Shown here: in pieces, positions 43,196-50,849 of the stretch
How the letters are laid out: every line of letters starts with the position of its first letter
Position numbering within the stretch: position 1 is the stretch's first letter
DNA from: Catenuloplanes atrovinosus
GTDB taxonomy: Bacteria > Actinomycetota > Actinomycetes > Mycobacteriales > Micromonosporaceae
Reading direction: 5' to 3'
DNA length: 64,000 nt
NCBI RefSeq assembly: GCF_031458235.1
Contig: NZ_JAVDYB010000001.1
Span: forward strand, 6,390,501-6,454,500
The notes under the pieces: generated by a model
Databases searched by the model: none
The model's input: only the letters and a program-made list of their open reading frames with translations
What the model was told of the DNA's origin: nothing
Program-made: the position numbers and the translations under genes

Positions 43196-43746
43196 TCATT
43201 GCTCGTGCCGGGCTCTCCGACATCGACACGATCATGTCGTGGCGCCGGGAGCGCACCGCGTGGCTCGCCGCACGGGGCGAGGACCAATGGTCGGTGCCGC
43301 TACCCCGCCGGGCGGTGGCCGCCACCGTGTCCGCGGGTCAAACCTGGATGGTGTGGGACGGCCACACGCCCGCAGCCACCATCACGCTCGCGGCGGCCAC
43401 CGACGCCGAAGGCCTCTGGAAGCCGGCGCACGACGCGCCCGACCCGCTGTGGTACCCGGAAGACGACCCGGCCGACGCGCTGTACGCCGCGAAGATGATG
43501 GTGCCGCGCGACCGGTCTGGTTCAGGCCTTGGCCAAGAACTGCTTGACTGGGCCGGAGGTCGGGCGTTTGCGGCCGGCCTCACCTGGCTCCGCCTCGACG
43601 CTTGGACCTCCAACACCCGCCTGCACGACTACTACCGGCGCCAGGGTTTCCAGCATGTCCGAACCGTGGAGTCACGGCTCAGCGGTGCCTGCTTCCAGCG
43701 CGCAGCTCAGCCGTACGACGGCCTTCTCAAGACGGAAGGCGGCTAA
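43192..43746 (+). CDS. GNAT-family N-acetyltransferase
   Basis: 184 aa. Acetyl-CoA motif region VPRDRSGSGLGQELLDWAGGRA followed by LRLDAWTSNTRLHDYYRRQGF, the typical GNAT fold end. Substrate unknown. GNAT genes follow GntR genes in several actinomycete mobile elements. ATGA coupling with the GntR gene. Confidence 0.88.
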   Translation: MIIARAGLSDIDTIMSWRRERTAWLAARGEDQWSVPLPRRAVAATVSAGQTWMVWDGHTPAATITLAAATDAEGLWKPAHDAPDPLWYPEDDPADALYAAKMMVPRDRSGSGLGQELLDWAGGRAFAAGLTWLRLDAWTSNTRLHDYYRRQGFQHVRTVESRLSGACFQRAAQPYDGLLKTEGG

Positions 43747-43753
43747 CCACAGG

Positions 43754-43798
43754 ACGTCGAAGGGCCGTACCCCGTGGCAGGGTACAGCCCTTCGACGT
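43754..43798. terminator. Strong stem-loop between convergent genes
   Basis: ACGTCGAAGGGC-GTACCC pairs with GGGTAC-GCCCTTCGACGT, about 18 pairs with one mismatch, seven-base loop. Confidence 0.85.
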
Positions 43799-43807
43799 GT
43801 TAGGCAG

Positions 43808-44341
43808 TTAGAAGACGGCGAGGGTCGCGGCGCCGTTGCGTGTCAGGGATACGAGCAGGTGAGAGCTGTGCCGAACGGTCAGGGCGTCCGGGGTTGCTGG
43901 GATCATCGAATCGATGTGGACCATCTGGATCAGGCCGTGGGTCAGCAGCATCGCGTATGGTTCCATCTCGCGCCGGCCGAGTCCGATTGCGGCCTGGGCC
44001 CGGCGCAGTGGCCGCCAGCGAGTCTCGGTGGCGCCGGCGGCGGTGATGGACCGGAGGGCCTGGTTGTATGGGTTCTCGGCCAGCCAGCGATCGCCTTTGG
44101 CGGTCGGCTGTGCCGTCCAGTGTTCGAGGTCGTAGCCGCGCGCGCTCTGGATCTGGGCGATGGCCAGCTCGACCGGGATCGCCTTGCCGTCGGCGTGGCA
44201 TTCCACCATCTCGGAGTTCACGAGCGCGCCGAGCGTCTGGCGGCACATCGCGCCGACGCCGAGGGGCTGGTGCCGGGCGATGCAGTTGAGGATGGACCAC
44301 TCGGCCGTGCGCTTCGGCCAGCGGGTCAGATGCAGGACCAT
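43808..44341 (-). CDS. Hypothetical AICE-region protein
   Basis: 177 aa. Mostly helical; the N-terminal segment (TAEWSILNCIARHQPLGVGAMCRQTLGALVNSEMV) resembles a winged helix, so a DNA-binding role is possible. A near-perfect palindrome lies about 100 bp upstream. Not recognised further. Confidence 0.65.
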   Translation of the reverse strand: MVLHLTRWPKRTAEWSILNCIARHQPLGVGAMCRQTLGALVNSEMVECHADGKAIPVELAIAQIQSARGYDLEHWTAQPTAKGDRWLAENPYNQALRSITAAGATETRWRPLRRAQAAIGLGRREMEPYAMLLTHGLIQMVHIDSMIPATPDALTVRHSSHLLVSLTRNGAATLAVF

Positions 44342-44444
44342 GATCTACTCTCCGTAGCTTTCCCACGGTTCGCACGGTCCGGACGGATCGCACGATCGGC
44401 CGTATGCACGGCCCTTTACTAGGACCCGGCCGCGCCCGAGCGCA

Positions 44445-44465
44445 CCGTGCGCACCGTGTGCACGG
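44445..44465. promoter_or_regulatory. 21-bp palindromic operator candidate
   Basis: CCGTGC-x-CAC...GTG-x-GCACGG, symmetric apart from the centre and one opposed pair. Sits between the translocase stop and the start of the gene at 44341, in a 146-bp gap that also has CGCACGG-type half sites. Confidence 0.45.
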
Positions 44466-44487
44466 CCGGGGTGGTGATCACTGTTGG

Positions 44488-46392
44488 TTACGCCCGCTGC
44501 GGGACGAGGATGCGGTAGTGGCCGCGGTCGCGGGCCGGGGCGAGCAGTGCGTCGGGTCCGTCGCTCATCTCGCGGAGTGCCTTGTAGAGCCAACTGCCGG
44601 ACATGCCGGTCGCGGCGAGGACCGGCGACATCTGCTCCGGCTTCACCGTGGTCATCCCGCGTTCGGCGGCCAGCAGGATCGCCCGGCGCAGCTCGTCGCG
44701 TGCGTCGGCCGGCGACATCTGCTGGGCCGGCGCGAAGTCGAACCGTGGCCGGTTCCGGTCGATCTTGATGGGTTCGGCCGGGTCGACGTCGTCCGGCGGG
44801 TCGTCGCGAGTGAGGGCGTCCAGCTCGGCCCGTTCGTCGTTCGGCTCGTCGCTGGCCGGCGCCGGGGGCACCGGCGTGGTCGCGGCGGGCTGGGTGGTGT
44901 GCCCGCGGTAGCTGTCCACCGCGTGCTCGCGTTCCTCCTCGCTGGCCGCGAAGCCTCGCGCGGGCATCGCCGCGCGCTCCGGCTCGATGCCGGGCCCGGA
45001 CGCGTAGCAGTAGCCCGGTTTCAGGGCCTTCCACTTCCACGGGGCGGCGCCGGCGTCGGCCTGCTCGTCGGTGAGCGCGGCCTCTGCGTCGGCCTCGTCC
45101 TTGACGCCGAGGCAGATCCAGGCCGGGATGTTCGACCGGGCGCTGGTCGGCAGCCGGTCGTGGGTGGCGCGCTGGAGTTCCAGCACGATGGTCATGCCGA
45201 CCGAGCGCACGGCCTCGGACAGGTCGACCAGGTCGCCGTTGCCGGCCACGACCGCGGCGGCCTCGAAGATGAGCACGGTGACGTGCGGGATGCCGCAGCC
45301 TTCCTGCCACTGCTTGATCCCGCGCTCGCCGAGCTGCTTCGCCCGGCGCGGGATCTCGTCGCGCAGAGCCTCGATGACGTCCTCAGCGGCGTTACGGCCG
45401 GTCGTCACCTGGGCGGCGTGCCGGTGCAGCCAGGACGGCAACTGGTCGCCCTTGCGGGCGTCGATGATCCGCAGCTCCTCGTCGTGGCGGGTGAGCACCT
45501 CGGCGCAGAAGGTCAGCAGCAGCTCGGTCTTGCCGCTGCCGGACATTCCGACCACACCGAGGATGCCGATCGCGTTGCGCTGCACGGCGTGGTCGCCGAC
45601 CAGGTGCAGTTGCAGCGGCTCGCCGTCCTCGCTCTTGCCGAGGACGACCGGCAGCGCGATCGAGCCGCCGGGCGCGGACGGGCCCGGCCACGGCACCGGG
45701 TCGCGCAACTGGTCGACCGGCACCACGTCGAGCCGGCCGCGGCGCTCGGAGTCCGGATCGGGGTGGGTCCGCACCGCCGTGCCGCCGACATCCAGGGCCG
45801 AGGCGATCTGGGAGCGGGCGCCCTGCACCTCGGCGAAGGTCTGCCCGGGTGGCAGGACCACCTGAGCGCTCACCTTCGCTCCGGCGACCTGCGGACGGCC
45901 GATGGCCGCGTCCTTGAGCTGCTTCACCGCGGCGCCCAGCTCGCCCATCTCGCCGCGGATCGCGCTGCGGTCGCCATCGGCGTCGCCGCGGGCCTGCCGC
46001 ATGATCCGGTAGACGGCCACGATGATCGACATCAGCAGGCCGCCGACGAACCAGACGCCGAGCATCCCCTTCGAGATCGGGCCGGACAGTACCGCGGGGA
46101 TGACCCACGCCGCGCTCAGCACGGTGACGCCGGTGGCCATCACCTGCATCACGACGCCCCGCGGCCGCGAGGACCACGCGACGAACGCGATCAGCACGCC
46201 GGCGCAGATCGTGAGCAGCACGCCGGTCCACCCGGCGGTGTCCGCGTCGGTGCCGTAGAGGATGTGCGCACCCCAGGTCAGCGGCAGCGCGGCGAACGCG
46301 CATAGCGGTGTGATCAGGTACGGCCACAGGGGCAGCCGCACGGTGTGGACGGAGCCGATCCCGTCGTTGGCCGGTCGGAGTTTCGTCTTCAT
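44488..46392 (-). CDS. FtsK/TraB-like DNA translocase of AICE type
   Basis: 634 aa from ATG 46392. About four N-terminal membrane helices (residues 20-130), a cytosolic domain, then the motor with Walker A GMSGSGKTEL (about 280-290). The Walker B-like strand reads VTVLIFEAAAV: the usual Asp before Glu is Phe. The C-terminal 70 residues look like a small DNA-binding domain (SPVLAATGMSGSWLYKALREM). In actinomycete ICEs and plasmids such TraB proteins move double-stranded DNA between mycelial cells. The altered Walker B leaves activity uncertain. Confidence 0.85.
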   Translation of the reverse strand: MKTKLRPANDGIGSVHTVRLPLWPYLITPLCAFAALPLTWGAHILYGTDADTAGWTGVLLTICAGVLIAFVAWSSRPRGVVMQVMATGVTVLSAAWVIPAVLSGPISKGMLGVWFVGGLLMSIIVAVYRIMRQARGDADGDRSAIRGEMGELGAAVKQLKDAAIGRPQVAGAKVSAQVVLPPGQTFAEVQGARSQIASALDVGGTAVRTHPDPDSERRGRLDVVPVDQLRDPVPWPGPSAPGGSIALPVVLGKSEDGEPLQLHLVGDHAVQRNAIGILGVVGMSGSGKTELLLTFCAEVLTRHDEELRIIDARKGDQLPSWLHRHAAQVTTGRNAAEDVIEALRDEIPRRAKQLGERGIKQWQEGCGIPHVTVLIFEAAAVVAGNGDLVDLSEAVRSVGMTIVLELQRATHDRLPTSARSNIPAWICLGVKDEADAEAALTDEQADAGAAPWKWKALKPGYCYASGPGIEPERAAMPARGFAASEEEREHAVDSYRGHTTQPAATTPVPPAPASDEPNDERAELDALTRDDPPDDVDPAEPIKIDRNRPRFDFAPAQQMSPADARDELRRAILLAAERGMTTVKPEQMSPVLAATGMSGSWLYKALREMSDGPDALLAPARDRGHYRILVPQRA

Positions 46393-46394
46393 GA

Positions 46395-46766
46395 TCAGGC
46401 CTTGAACGTGAACTCGTCGGCACGCGGCTTGTAGCCGGCCTGCTCCAGCTCCGGCATGAACACCGCCTCGAACCGGTTCGTGGCGGTGATGATGTACCGG
46501 CTCGCCACGGTCAGCGCCTCCGCCGCCTGGGCGACCGGCTTGGAGATCTGCCGCGCCCGGTAACGCGCGTCCAGGCCGGCCACAAGCAGGTGCGGGTTGA
46601 CCTTGCGCAGCTTGGCGTCCAACTCGGCCGCGGTGATACCCAACTCCAGCGAGCCCATATGCAGAAGCTTTCGGCTCTGCTCGGCCCACTCCAGCAGGGC
46701 GACGTTATCGGTCAGCGGCGCGTTCGGGGTGAGGAACCCGTGCCTGTGCCGCGTCTGATCCGCCAC
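46395..46766 (-). CDS. Small helical protein upstream of the translocase
   Basis: 123 aa from GTG 46766 (AAGGAGAG upstream). Helical (LLEWAEQSRKLLHMGSLELGITAAELDAKLRKV). Its stop is two bases before the translocase start, so the genes are coupled. Similar small genes precede traB in actinomycete elements; function unknown. Confidence 0.68.
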   Translation of the reverse strand: MADQTRHRHGFLTPNAPLTDNVALLEWAEQSRKLLHMGSLELGITAAELDAKLRKVNPHLLVAGLDARYRARQISKPVAQAAEALTVASRYIITATNRFEAVFMPELEQAGYKPRADEFTFKA

Positions 46767-46778
46767 GTTGATCTCTCC

Positions 46779-46952
46779 TTACTTCTTGCCGCCGTAGCGG
46801 GTGCTGGTCTTGCCACGCACGCCCCAGGCCGCGAAGCCCGCGAGCGCGCCGAGCGCGAACCCGAGAACCGGGTCGGCCCCGGTCCGCGAACAGATGACGC
46901 CACCGATCAGGCCCACGACCAGCGCGGCTCCGATGGCCTCGATGAGGCGCAC
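46779..46952 (-). CDS. Very small two-helix membrane protein
   Basis: 57 aa from GTG (GGGAGAGG upstream). Two hydrophobic segments (ALVVGLIGGVICS and LGFALGALAGFAAWGV) and a basic tail (RGKTSTRYGGKK). Likely a Spd-type spread accessory by context. Confidence 0.65.
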   Translation of the reverse strand: MRLIEAIGAALVVGLIGGVICSRTGADPVLGFALGALAGFAAWGVRGKTSTRYGGKK

Positions 46953-47028
46953 GGCCTCTCCCTTCTCGACCCGCCGTCTGGCGGCCGCCGCGCACGCCCG
47001 GGTGATGAGCCGGGCACCACGGGAGCCG

Positions 47029-47472
47029 TCAGATGTGCCAGGTCACGAGGCCGACCGCTACCGCAACGGCCGGTGAGGCGATCAGCAGGTCGATGGCGAG
47101 GCGCACCCTCGTGTGTTTGCGGACGGCGACGCGGGAGAGCCAACGGACGGTGCGGGCCTCGGTGTCACGGATCGGGTCCGCAGCGTCGAGATCGCCGCGG
47201 ATCTCGACGTGCGTCATCCGCGCCCAGCGGACGACACCGTGGTCACCGGCGAGGTTCGGCCGTAGCACCAGCAGGAGCAGGCCGACGGCCACGAGCCACA
47301 TCGCGACCAGCGCCCAGCCGCCGGCGCGCACCGGCGCGGGCAGCGCGGCCAGCGACAGCACGGCGGCGAGGATGGTCAGCATCGTGCCCGCGAACCCCGC
47401 GACGGCCTGTGCTTTTGCGTCGGCTCGTGCGATCTGCGCCTCGCCCTGCTGCACAGGCTCCGATGTGTTCAT
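47029..47472 (-). CDS. DUF5706/PycTM-like membrane protein
   Basis: 147 aa from ATG 47472, overlapping the upstream gene's stop. Pattern of the Pycsar-effector-like family: IARADAKAQAVAGFAGTML opening, paired membrane helices (about 27-47 and 52-73), a charged loop, and a C-terminal hydrophobic segment after SRVAVRKHTRVRLAIDLL. In Pycsar defence such proteins damage the membrane on sensing cCMP/cUMP, but no cyclase gene is next to it. It may instead be a Spd-type transfer protein. Family assignment is by pattern only. Confidence 0.6.
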   Translation of the reverse strand: MNTSEPVQQGEAQIARADAKAQAVAGFAGTMLTILAAVLSLAALPAPVRAGGWALVAMWLVAVGLLLLVLRPNLAGDHGVVRWARMTHVEIRGDLDAADPIRDTEARTVRWLSRVAVRKHTRVRLAIDLLIASPAVAVAVGLVTWHI

Positions 47473-48965
47473 CGAGCCGCCTCCGCCAGCTCCGGCGCCG
47501 ACCAATACGTGCGTACCGTGCGCACGCCGAGGCCGAGCGCGTCAGCGACCGCCTGCTGCGTCGCGTCCGGGTGGTCCACGCGATATGCCGCGACCCGGGC
47601 CGCGGTCTCCTCCGCGCTGGTCCGCCGCGCCGGCCGGGTCCGAGCCTCAACCAGCTCCGCGGTGAGCTGGTCGACCTGCGCGCCCCGGGCCGCAGCCTCA
47701 CGGCGCGCGTCCTCCAGCAGCCGCCGCATCTCGGCTACCTGCCGCTCGGCCTGCCGCCCCGCCTCGGCTACTGCCTCGCGCCGGTCGGCGGCTGCCGCGT
47801 CGGCTGCCTGCCGCAGCTCGGCAACGAGCCGCTGTGCCGCCGCCGCGTCCTGCCGACGTGCCGCCTCGGCCGCCTCTACCGCGCGCCGTTGCTCGGCCGC
47901 TGCCGCCGCCGCGTCCTGCCGCTGCTGCTCGATCTGCCGCTGCAGGGCGGCAACCTCCGCGGCGGCTTGCCGGGCGTCCGCCTGCCGCTGCCGCTGCGCC
48001 TCCTCGGCAGCGGCAACCGCAGCTGCGATCGCCTGCTGCTGCCGCTCGATGGCGGCGAGCGCTTCGCGGTGCTGCCGGTCCGTGTCGCGTGCCGCAGCGG
48101 CTGCGGCGGCTGCGGACTGCTCGGCGACGGCGAGCTGGTCGACCTGCTCCGCGGTCAGCGGCCGGGTGCGCGCCTCGGCGACGAGGGTCCGCTGTACGCG
48201 CGCGGTGACCTCGGCGAGCATCGCGTCGTCCGCATCGAGGGTGAGCCGGTGCCAGCGTGCGGTGAGACGCGTGACCAGCGTGGTGTTGCCGTCGCGCTCG
48301 GCCTTCCAGAGCCGGAATCGCAGGCGGGTCAGCCGGTCGATGAGCTGCGCGCGGTCGATGGTCTCCAGGTCGGCCTTGCCCGGCTTGGCCAGCCTGAGCG
48401 CGATCACGCGCTGCCGCAGCCAGGGGCCGATCATCCACGTCAGCGCGTTCTCGTCGCGCTCGATCACCTCGTTCTCGCCCAGCTCCTGGAGCCCGAGCTT
48501 CCACACCCAGACCGCGAGCAGCGGCAGGACGAAGCGCAGCGGGATCTCGACCGGCGTATCCGCCGAGCAGGCCACGATCGCGCCGAGGATCGTGGCGATC
48601 GTCCAGACCGCGCGCAGGTGTTTGCGCTGCTTGATGCTGCCGAGACGGCTCTTCTCGGCCGTGATCATCTCGCCGATGATCGCGACGTCCCCGATCGCGA
48701 AGAAGATCAGCGCCAGCCCGCGGCCGAGCGTCAAATCCTCGGTGGCGACCTCCCACATGCCCTCGGCGGAGAAGCCCAGGATGGCCAGACCCAACCAACG
48801 GCGCAGCACCCGATCGGGCCGGCCGGTCTTACGGTCCGCGCGCTTCATCGCGACCAGCGCACACAGCACCAACACGACGCCGGCCGCGACCATCACCGCG
48901 TCCTCGTGCGCTCGGGCGAACCGCCAGGCGGCCGCGAGCCCACCGAGCAAGGTCTCTATGTCCAT
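47469..48965 (-). CDS. Spd-like membrane/coiled-coil/HTH protein
   Basis: 498 aa. About five membrane helices in residues 10-160, a helical cytosolic stretch, a very long Ala/Gln/Arg coiled coil (about 265-430), and a C-terminal HTH (DATQQAVADALGLGVRTVRTYW). Membrane part plus C-terminal HTH is the layout of SpdB-type spread proteins of actinomycete conjugative elements. It probably works with the TraB-like translocase in intramycelial spread. Operator-like repeats lie directly upstream. Confidence 0.75.
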   Translation of the reverse strand: MDIETLLGGLAAAWRFARAHEDAVMVAAGVVLVLCALVAMKRADRKTGRPDRVLRRWLGLAILGFSAEGMWEVATEDLTLGRGLALIFFAIGDVAIIGEMITAEKSRLGSIKQRKHLRAVWTIATILGAIVACSADTPVEIPLRFVLPLLAVWVWKLGLQELGENEVIERDENALTWMIGPWLRQRVIALRLAKPGKADLETIDRAQLIDRLTRLRFRLWKAERDGNTTLVTRLTARWHRLTLDADDAMLAEVTARVQRTLVAEARTRPLTAEQVDQLAVAEQSAAAAAAAARDTDRQHREALAAIERQQQAIAAAVAAAEEAQRQRQADARQAAAEVAALQRQIEQQRQDAAAAAAEQRRAVEAAEAARRQDAAAAQRLVAELRQAADAAAADRREAVAEAGRQAERQVAEMRRLLEDARREAAARGAQVDQLTAELVEARTRPARRTSAEETAARVAAYRVDHPDATQQAVADALGLGVRTVRTYWSAPELAEAAR

Positions 48966-49025
48966 AGTCGCTAGTGTGTCGCGAAAGTCGCGACTAGCGC
49001 AAGGGGCGTGTTAGTCGCGAGAATG
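48962..49025. promoter_or_regulatory. Divergent control region with TAGTCGCGA repeats
   Basis: Between the Spd-like gene (leftward) and a small HTH gene (rightward). Motifs TAGTCGCTAG, GTCGCGACTAGCG and TTAGTCGCGA occur within 60 bp in both orientations. Likely operators for the adjacent HTH protein or the GntR regulator. Confidence 0.55.
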
Positions 49026-49096
49026 AGGGCATGTCGCTGGAATGCACGTCAGTCGTGGGAAAATCCTCGCCAGATGCCGAGGCTGAGGAGGCCTGC

Positions 49097-49324
49097 ATGG
49101 GCGAGTGGATCAGCGTCGCCGAGGCCGCCAGACTGCTGGAAATTACGCCTCGCACGATCCAGCGTTCACTCGCCGACGAAGAGCGCCGGCTTCGAGAGTG
49201 GGGCGAGGAGGGCGCGGGCTGGCGATTCAAGCCGGTGACCGAGCGCCCGATTTATCAGCTACGTCGGTCCGTCGTGGAGCGAAAGGCCGGCCCGGCGCCC
49301 GGCCCCGAAGCTCCCGACGACTAG
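49097..49324 (+). CDS. Small excisionase-like HTH protein
   Basis: 75 aa from ATG 49097 (GAGGAGG upstream); an in-frame ATG at 49031 exists. HTH in ISVAEAARLLEITPRTIQRSLADEE. Lies about 550 bp from attR, so it may be the excision factor or the regulator of the repeats upstream. Confidence 0.72.
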   Translation: MGEWISVAEAARLLEITPRTIQRSLADEERRLREWGEEGAGWRFKPVTERPIYQLRRSVVERKAGPAPGPEAPDD

Positions 49325-49336
49325 CTGTCACGCGCT

Positions 49337-49370
49337 GACGCGCCGCTGAGAATTCCCTCAGCGGCGCGTC
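49337..49370. terminator. Stem-loop between convergent genes
   Basis: GACGCGCCGCTGAG / CTCAGCGGCGCGTC, 14 perfect pairs, six-base loop. Confidence 0.85.
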
Positions 49371-49389
49371 GACTTCTGGCGTGCCCCCT

Positions 49390-49590
49390 TCAGCGGGCGG
49401 AGTGCAGCCAACGGATCGCCGCGGTCTCCTCCGCCGACCGCGATCGCGTCCGGCGAGAGATGCCGTCCACATACCCCTTGCTGTAGTACACCCGGCGCCC
49501 ATGAGCCAGCCCGACCACCGCCCCGGCTGCCGCCGCGGTGGTGGCGATAAAGCCGGCCAGAACGAGCGTCTGGGAGTGCACCTGGATCAC
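49390..49590 (-). CDS. Small membrane protein near attR
   Basis: 66 aa from GTG 49590 (AAGGAGGT six bases upstream). One membrane helix (TLVLAGFIATTAAAAGAVVGLAHG) and a basic tail. Unknown function; possibly a transfer accessory. Confidence 0.65.
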   Translation of the reverse strand: MIQVHSQTLVLAGFIATTAAAAGAVVGLAHGRRVYYSKGYVDGISRRTRSRSAEETAAIRWLHSAR

Positions 49591-49796
49591 GATCTACCTC
49601 CTTGACTGACCGGCGTCTGTCCCACCACCAGCCAAGTGATCACTAGGGCACCGACAGTAGCCGCCCCTTGATCGGGTAACACTCGGTCGAACGGCTACAG
49701 GAATCCCACTGTTGGTGCTTCCATTCGTACAAACGTTCGACAGCTTGAGTCGGGCCCAGACAGGTCCCCTTCGGCTCAGCAGGGGCACGAAGGTGA

Positions 49797-49816
49797 TCTC
49801 CCCTATATGTCCCCTA
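49797..49816. promoter_or_regulatory. Candidate integrase arm-type sites, right
   Basis: TCTCCCCTATATGTCCCCTA, matching TCTCCCCTATGTC at 9455-9467 beside the integrase. Located in the roughly 285-bp gap between the last gene and attR. Confidence 0.45.
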
Positions 49817-49821
49817 AAAAC

Positions 49822-49853
49822 GATCAGGGCCGGTCCGAAGACCGGCCCTGATC
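49822..49853. terminator. Stem-loop just inside attR
   Basis: GATCAGGGCCGGTC / GACCGGCCCTGATC, 14 pairs, loop CGAA. Lies directly after the tRNA-His 3' end and so replaces the chromosomal terminator displaced to 9277-9310. Confidence 0.88.
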
Positions 49854-49875
49854 TGCTGATACATCGACCAGCATG

Positions 49876-49901
49876 TGGGGTGACTGAGGGGATTTGAACC
49901 C
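49876..49901. other. attR core
   Basis: Second copy of the 26-bp repeat, identical to 9327-9352. It forms the 3' part of the intact tRNA-His, so integration restores the tRNA gene. Confidence 0.93.
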
Positions 49902-49952
49902 CCGACACCCGGGACCACAACCCGGTGCTCTGCCAACTGAGCTACAGCCACC
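49876..49952 (-). tRNA. tRNA-His (GTG anticodon), integration target
   Basis: Complete cloverleaf with the extra 5' G(-1) opposite C73, acceptor GTGGCTG/CAGTCAC, anticodon loop TTGTGGT and an encoded CCA. The 3' 26 bases are the att core, so the present 3' end is element-derived. Confidence 0.96.
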
Positions 49953-50038
49953 ATGCCTTTCCCACCCGGACTTCAGGCCCGCGCGGGGTGCGGAACAATG
50001 ATAGCCACACCCCAAGGGCGGCCGTCGAGCGGGTTGCC

Positions 50039-50629
50039 CTACAGCTGCGCGGCGATGGCCTTGGCGGTCTCGACGTCGGGGCCGGGCGGCGGGACGAAGA
50101 TGGCGCGGCGGTAGTACTCCAGCTCGCGGATGCTCTCCCTGATGTCGGCGAGCGCGCGGTGGGAGAGGCCCTTGGCGGGCTGCCCGAAGTACGTACGGGG
50201 GAACCAGCGGCGGGCCAGTTCCTTGATCGAGGAGACGTCGATCATGCGGTAGTGCAGGTGGGCGTCGAGGCGGCGCATGTCGCGGGCGAGGAAGCCGCGG
50301 TCGGTCGCGATCGAGTTGCCGCACAGCGGTGCGCTGCGCGGGTCCGGCACGAACTGCGTGACGTAATCCATGATCAGGTCCTCGGCCTCGGCCAGCGTGA
50401 CCGTCGAGGCGCGGACCTCCTCGGTGAGGCCTGACTTCGCGTGCATGTCGCGGACCACGTCCGGCATGTTCGCCAGCGCGGCGTCATCGGCGTGGATCAC
50501 CACGTCCACGCCCTCGCCGAGCACCTGAAGGTTGGGGTCGGTCACCAGGGCCGCCACCTCGATCAGGGCATCCTTGCCCAGATCCAGCCCGGTCATCTCG
50601 CAGTCCACCCACACCAGAAGATCAGCCAC
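50039..50629 (-). CDS. orn: Oligoribonuclease
   Basis: 196 aa from GTG. DEDDh 3'-5' exonuclease that degrades 2-5-nt RNAs and pGpG, the last step of c-di-GMP breakdown. Motifs: WVDCEMTGL (residues 7-15), [14 protein letters not shown], and SHRALADI with the catalytic His. Full family length. The c-di-GMP enzyme at 5187-7841 gives it a possible substrate. Confidence 0.97.
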   Translation of the reverse strand: MADLLVWVDCEMTGLDLGKDALIEVAALVTDPNLQVLGEGVDVVIHADDAALANMPDVVRDMHAKSGLTEEVRASTVTLAEAEDLIMDYVTQFVPDPRSAPLCGNSIATDRGFLARDMRRLDAHLHYRMIDVSSIKELARRWFPRTYFGQPAKGLSHRALADIRESIRELEYYRRAIFVPPPGPDVETAKAIAAQL

Positions 50630-50806
50630 GCCGACAGCCTACGCGCTGCGCCGACGGGTCGGCGGAGCGTGAGGGAGAGATTCCGGCGCCCCGCTCGGCA
50701 TGCGCGTTGGAGCAGATCACCGCCAAGATGGACAGATCTGGTCGGATACCGCCTAAATCCCTAAAATGGTCGTTAAGGCCTCAAGGCCCTCACCATCCCC
50801 CGGTGA

Positions 50807-50836
50807 AGCGGCCCTCCACCCCCGTGGAGGGCCGCT
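50807..50836 (-). terminator. Stem-loop after the long membrane-protein gene
   Basis: AGCGGCCCTCCAC / GTGGAGGGCCGCT, 13 pairs, four-base loop, 14 bp beyond the stop codon of the leftward gene at 50850. Confidence 0.85.
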
Positions 50837-50849
50837 CAACGCGCCGTTC

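Larger units (their letters stand above)
9327..49901. mobile_element. Integrated phage/AICE hybrid element in tRNA-His
   Basis: Bounded by a perfect 26-bp direct repeat (9327-9352 and 49876-49901) that is the 3' end of tRNA-His. The unit is about 40.5 kb. It carries an integrase at the left end, repressor, DNA-metabolism operon, complete siphovirus head/tail genes and lysis genes. The right third has FtsK/TraB-like, Spd-like, GntR and GNAT genes typical of actinomycete conjugative elements. No structural gene is visibly truncated, so it may be functional. Only one integrase and one att pair are present. Confidence 0.95.

Noticed and set aside
46590-48974. Plus-strand open frame of 794 codons opposite the Spd-like gene
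   Set aside because: Antisense of an alanine/arginine coiled coil; no family pattern or ribosome site.
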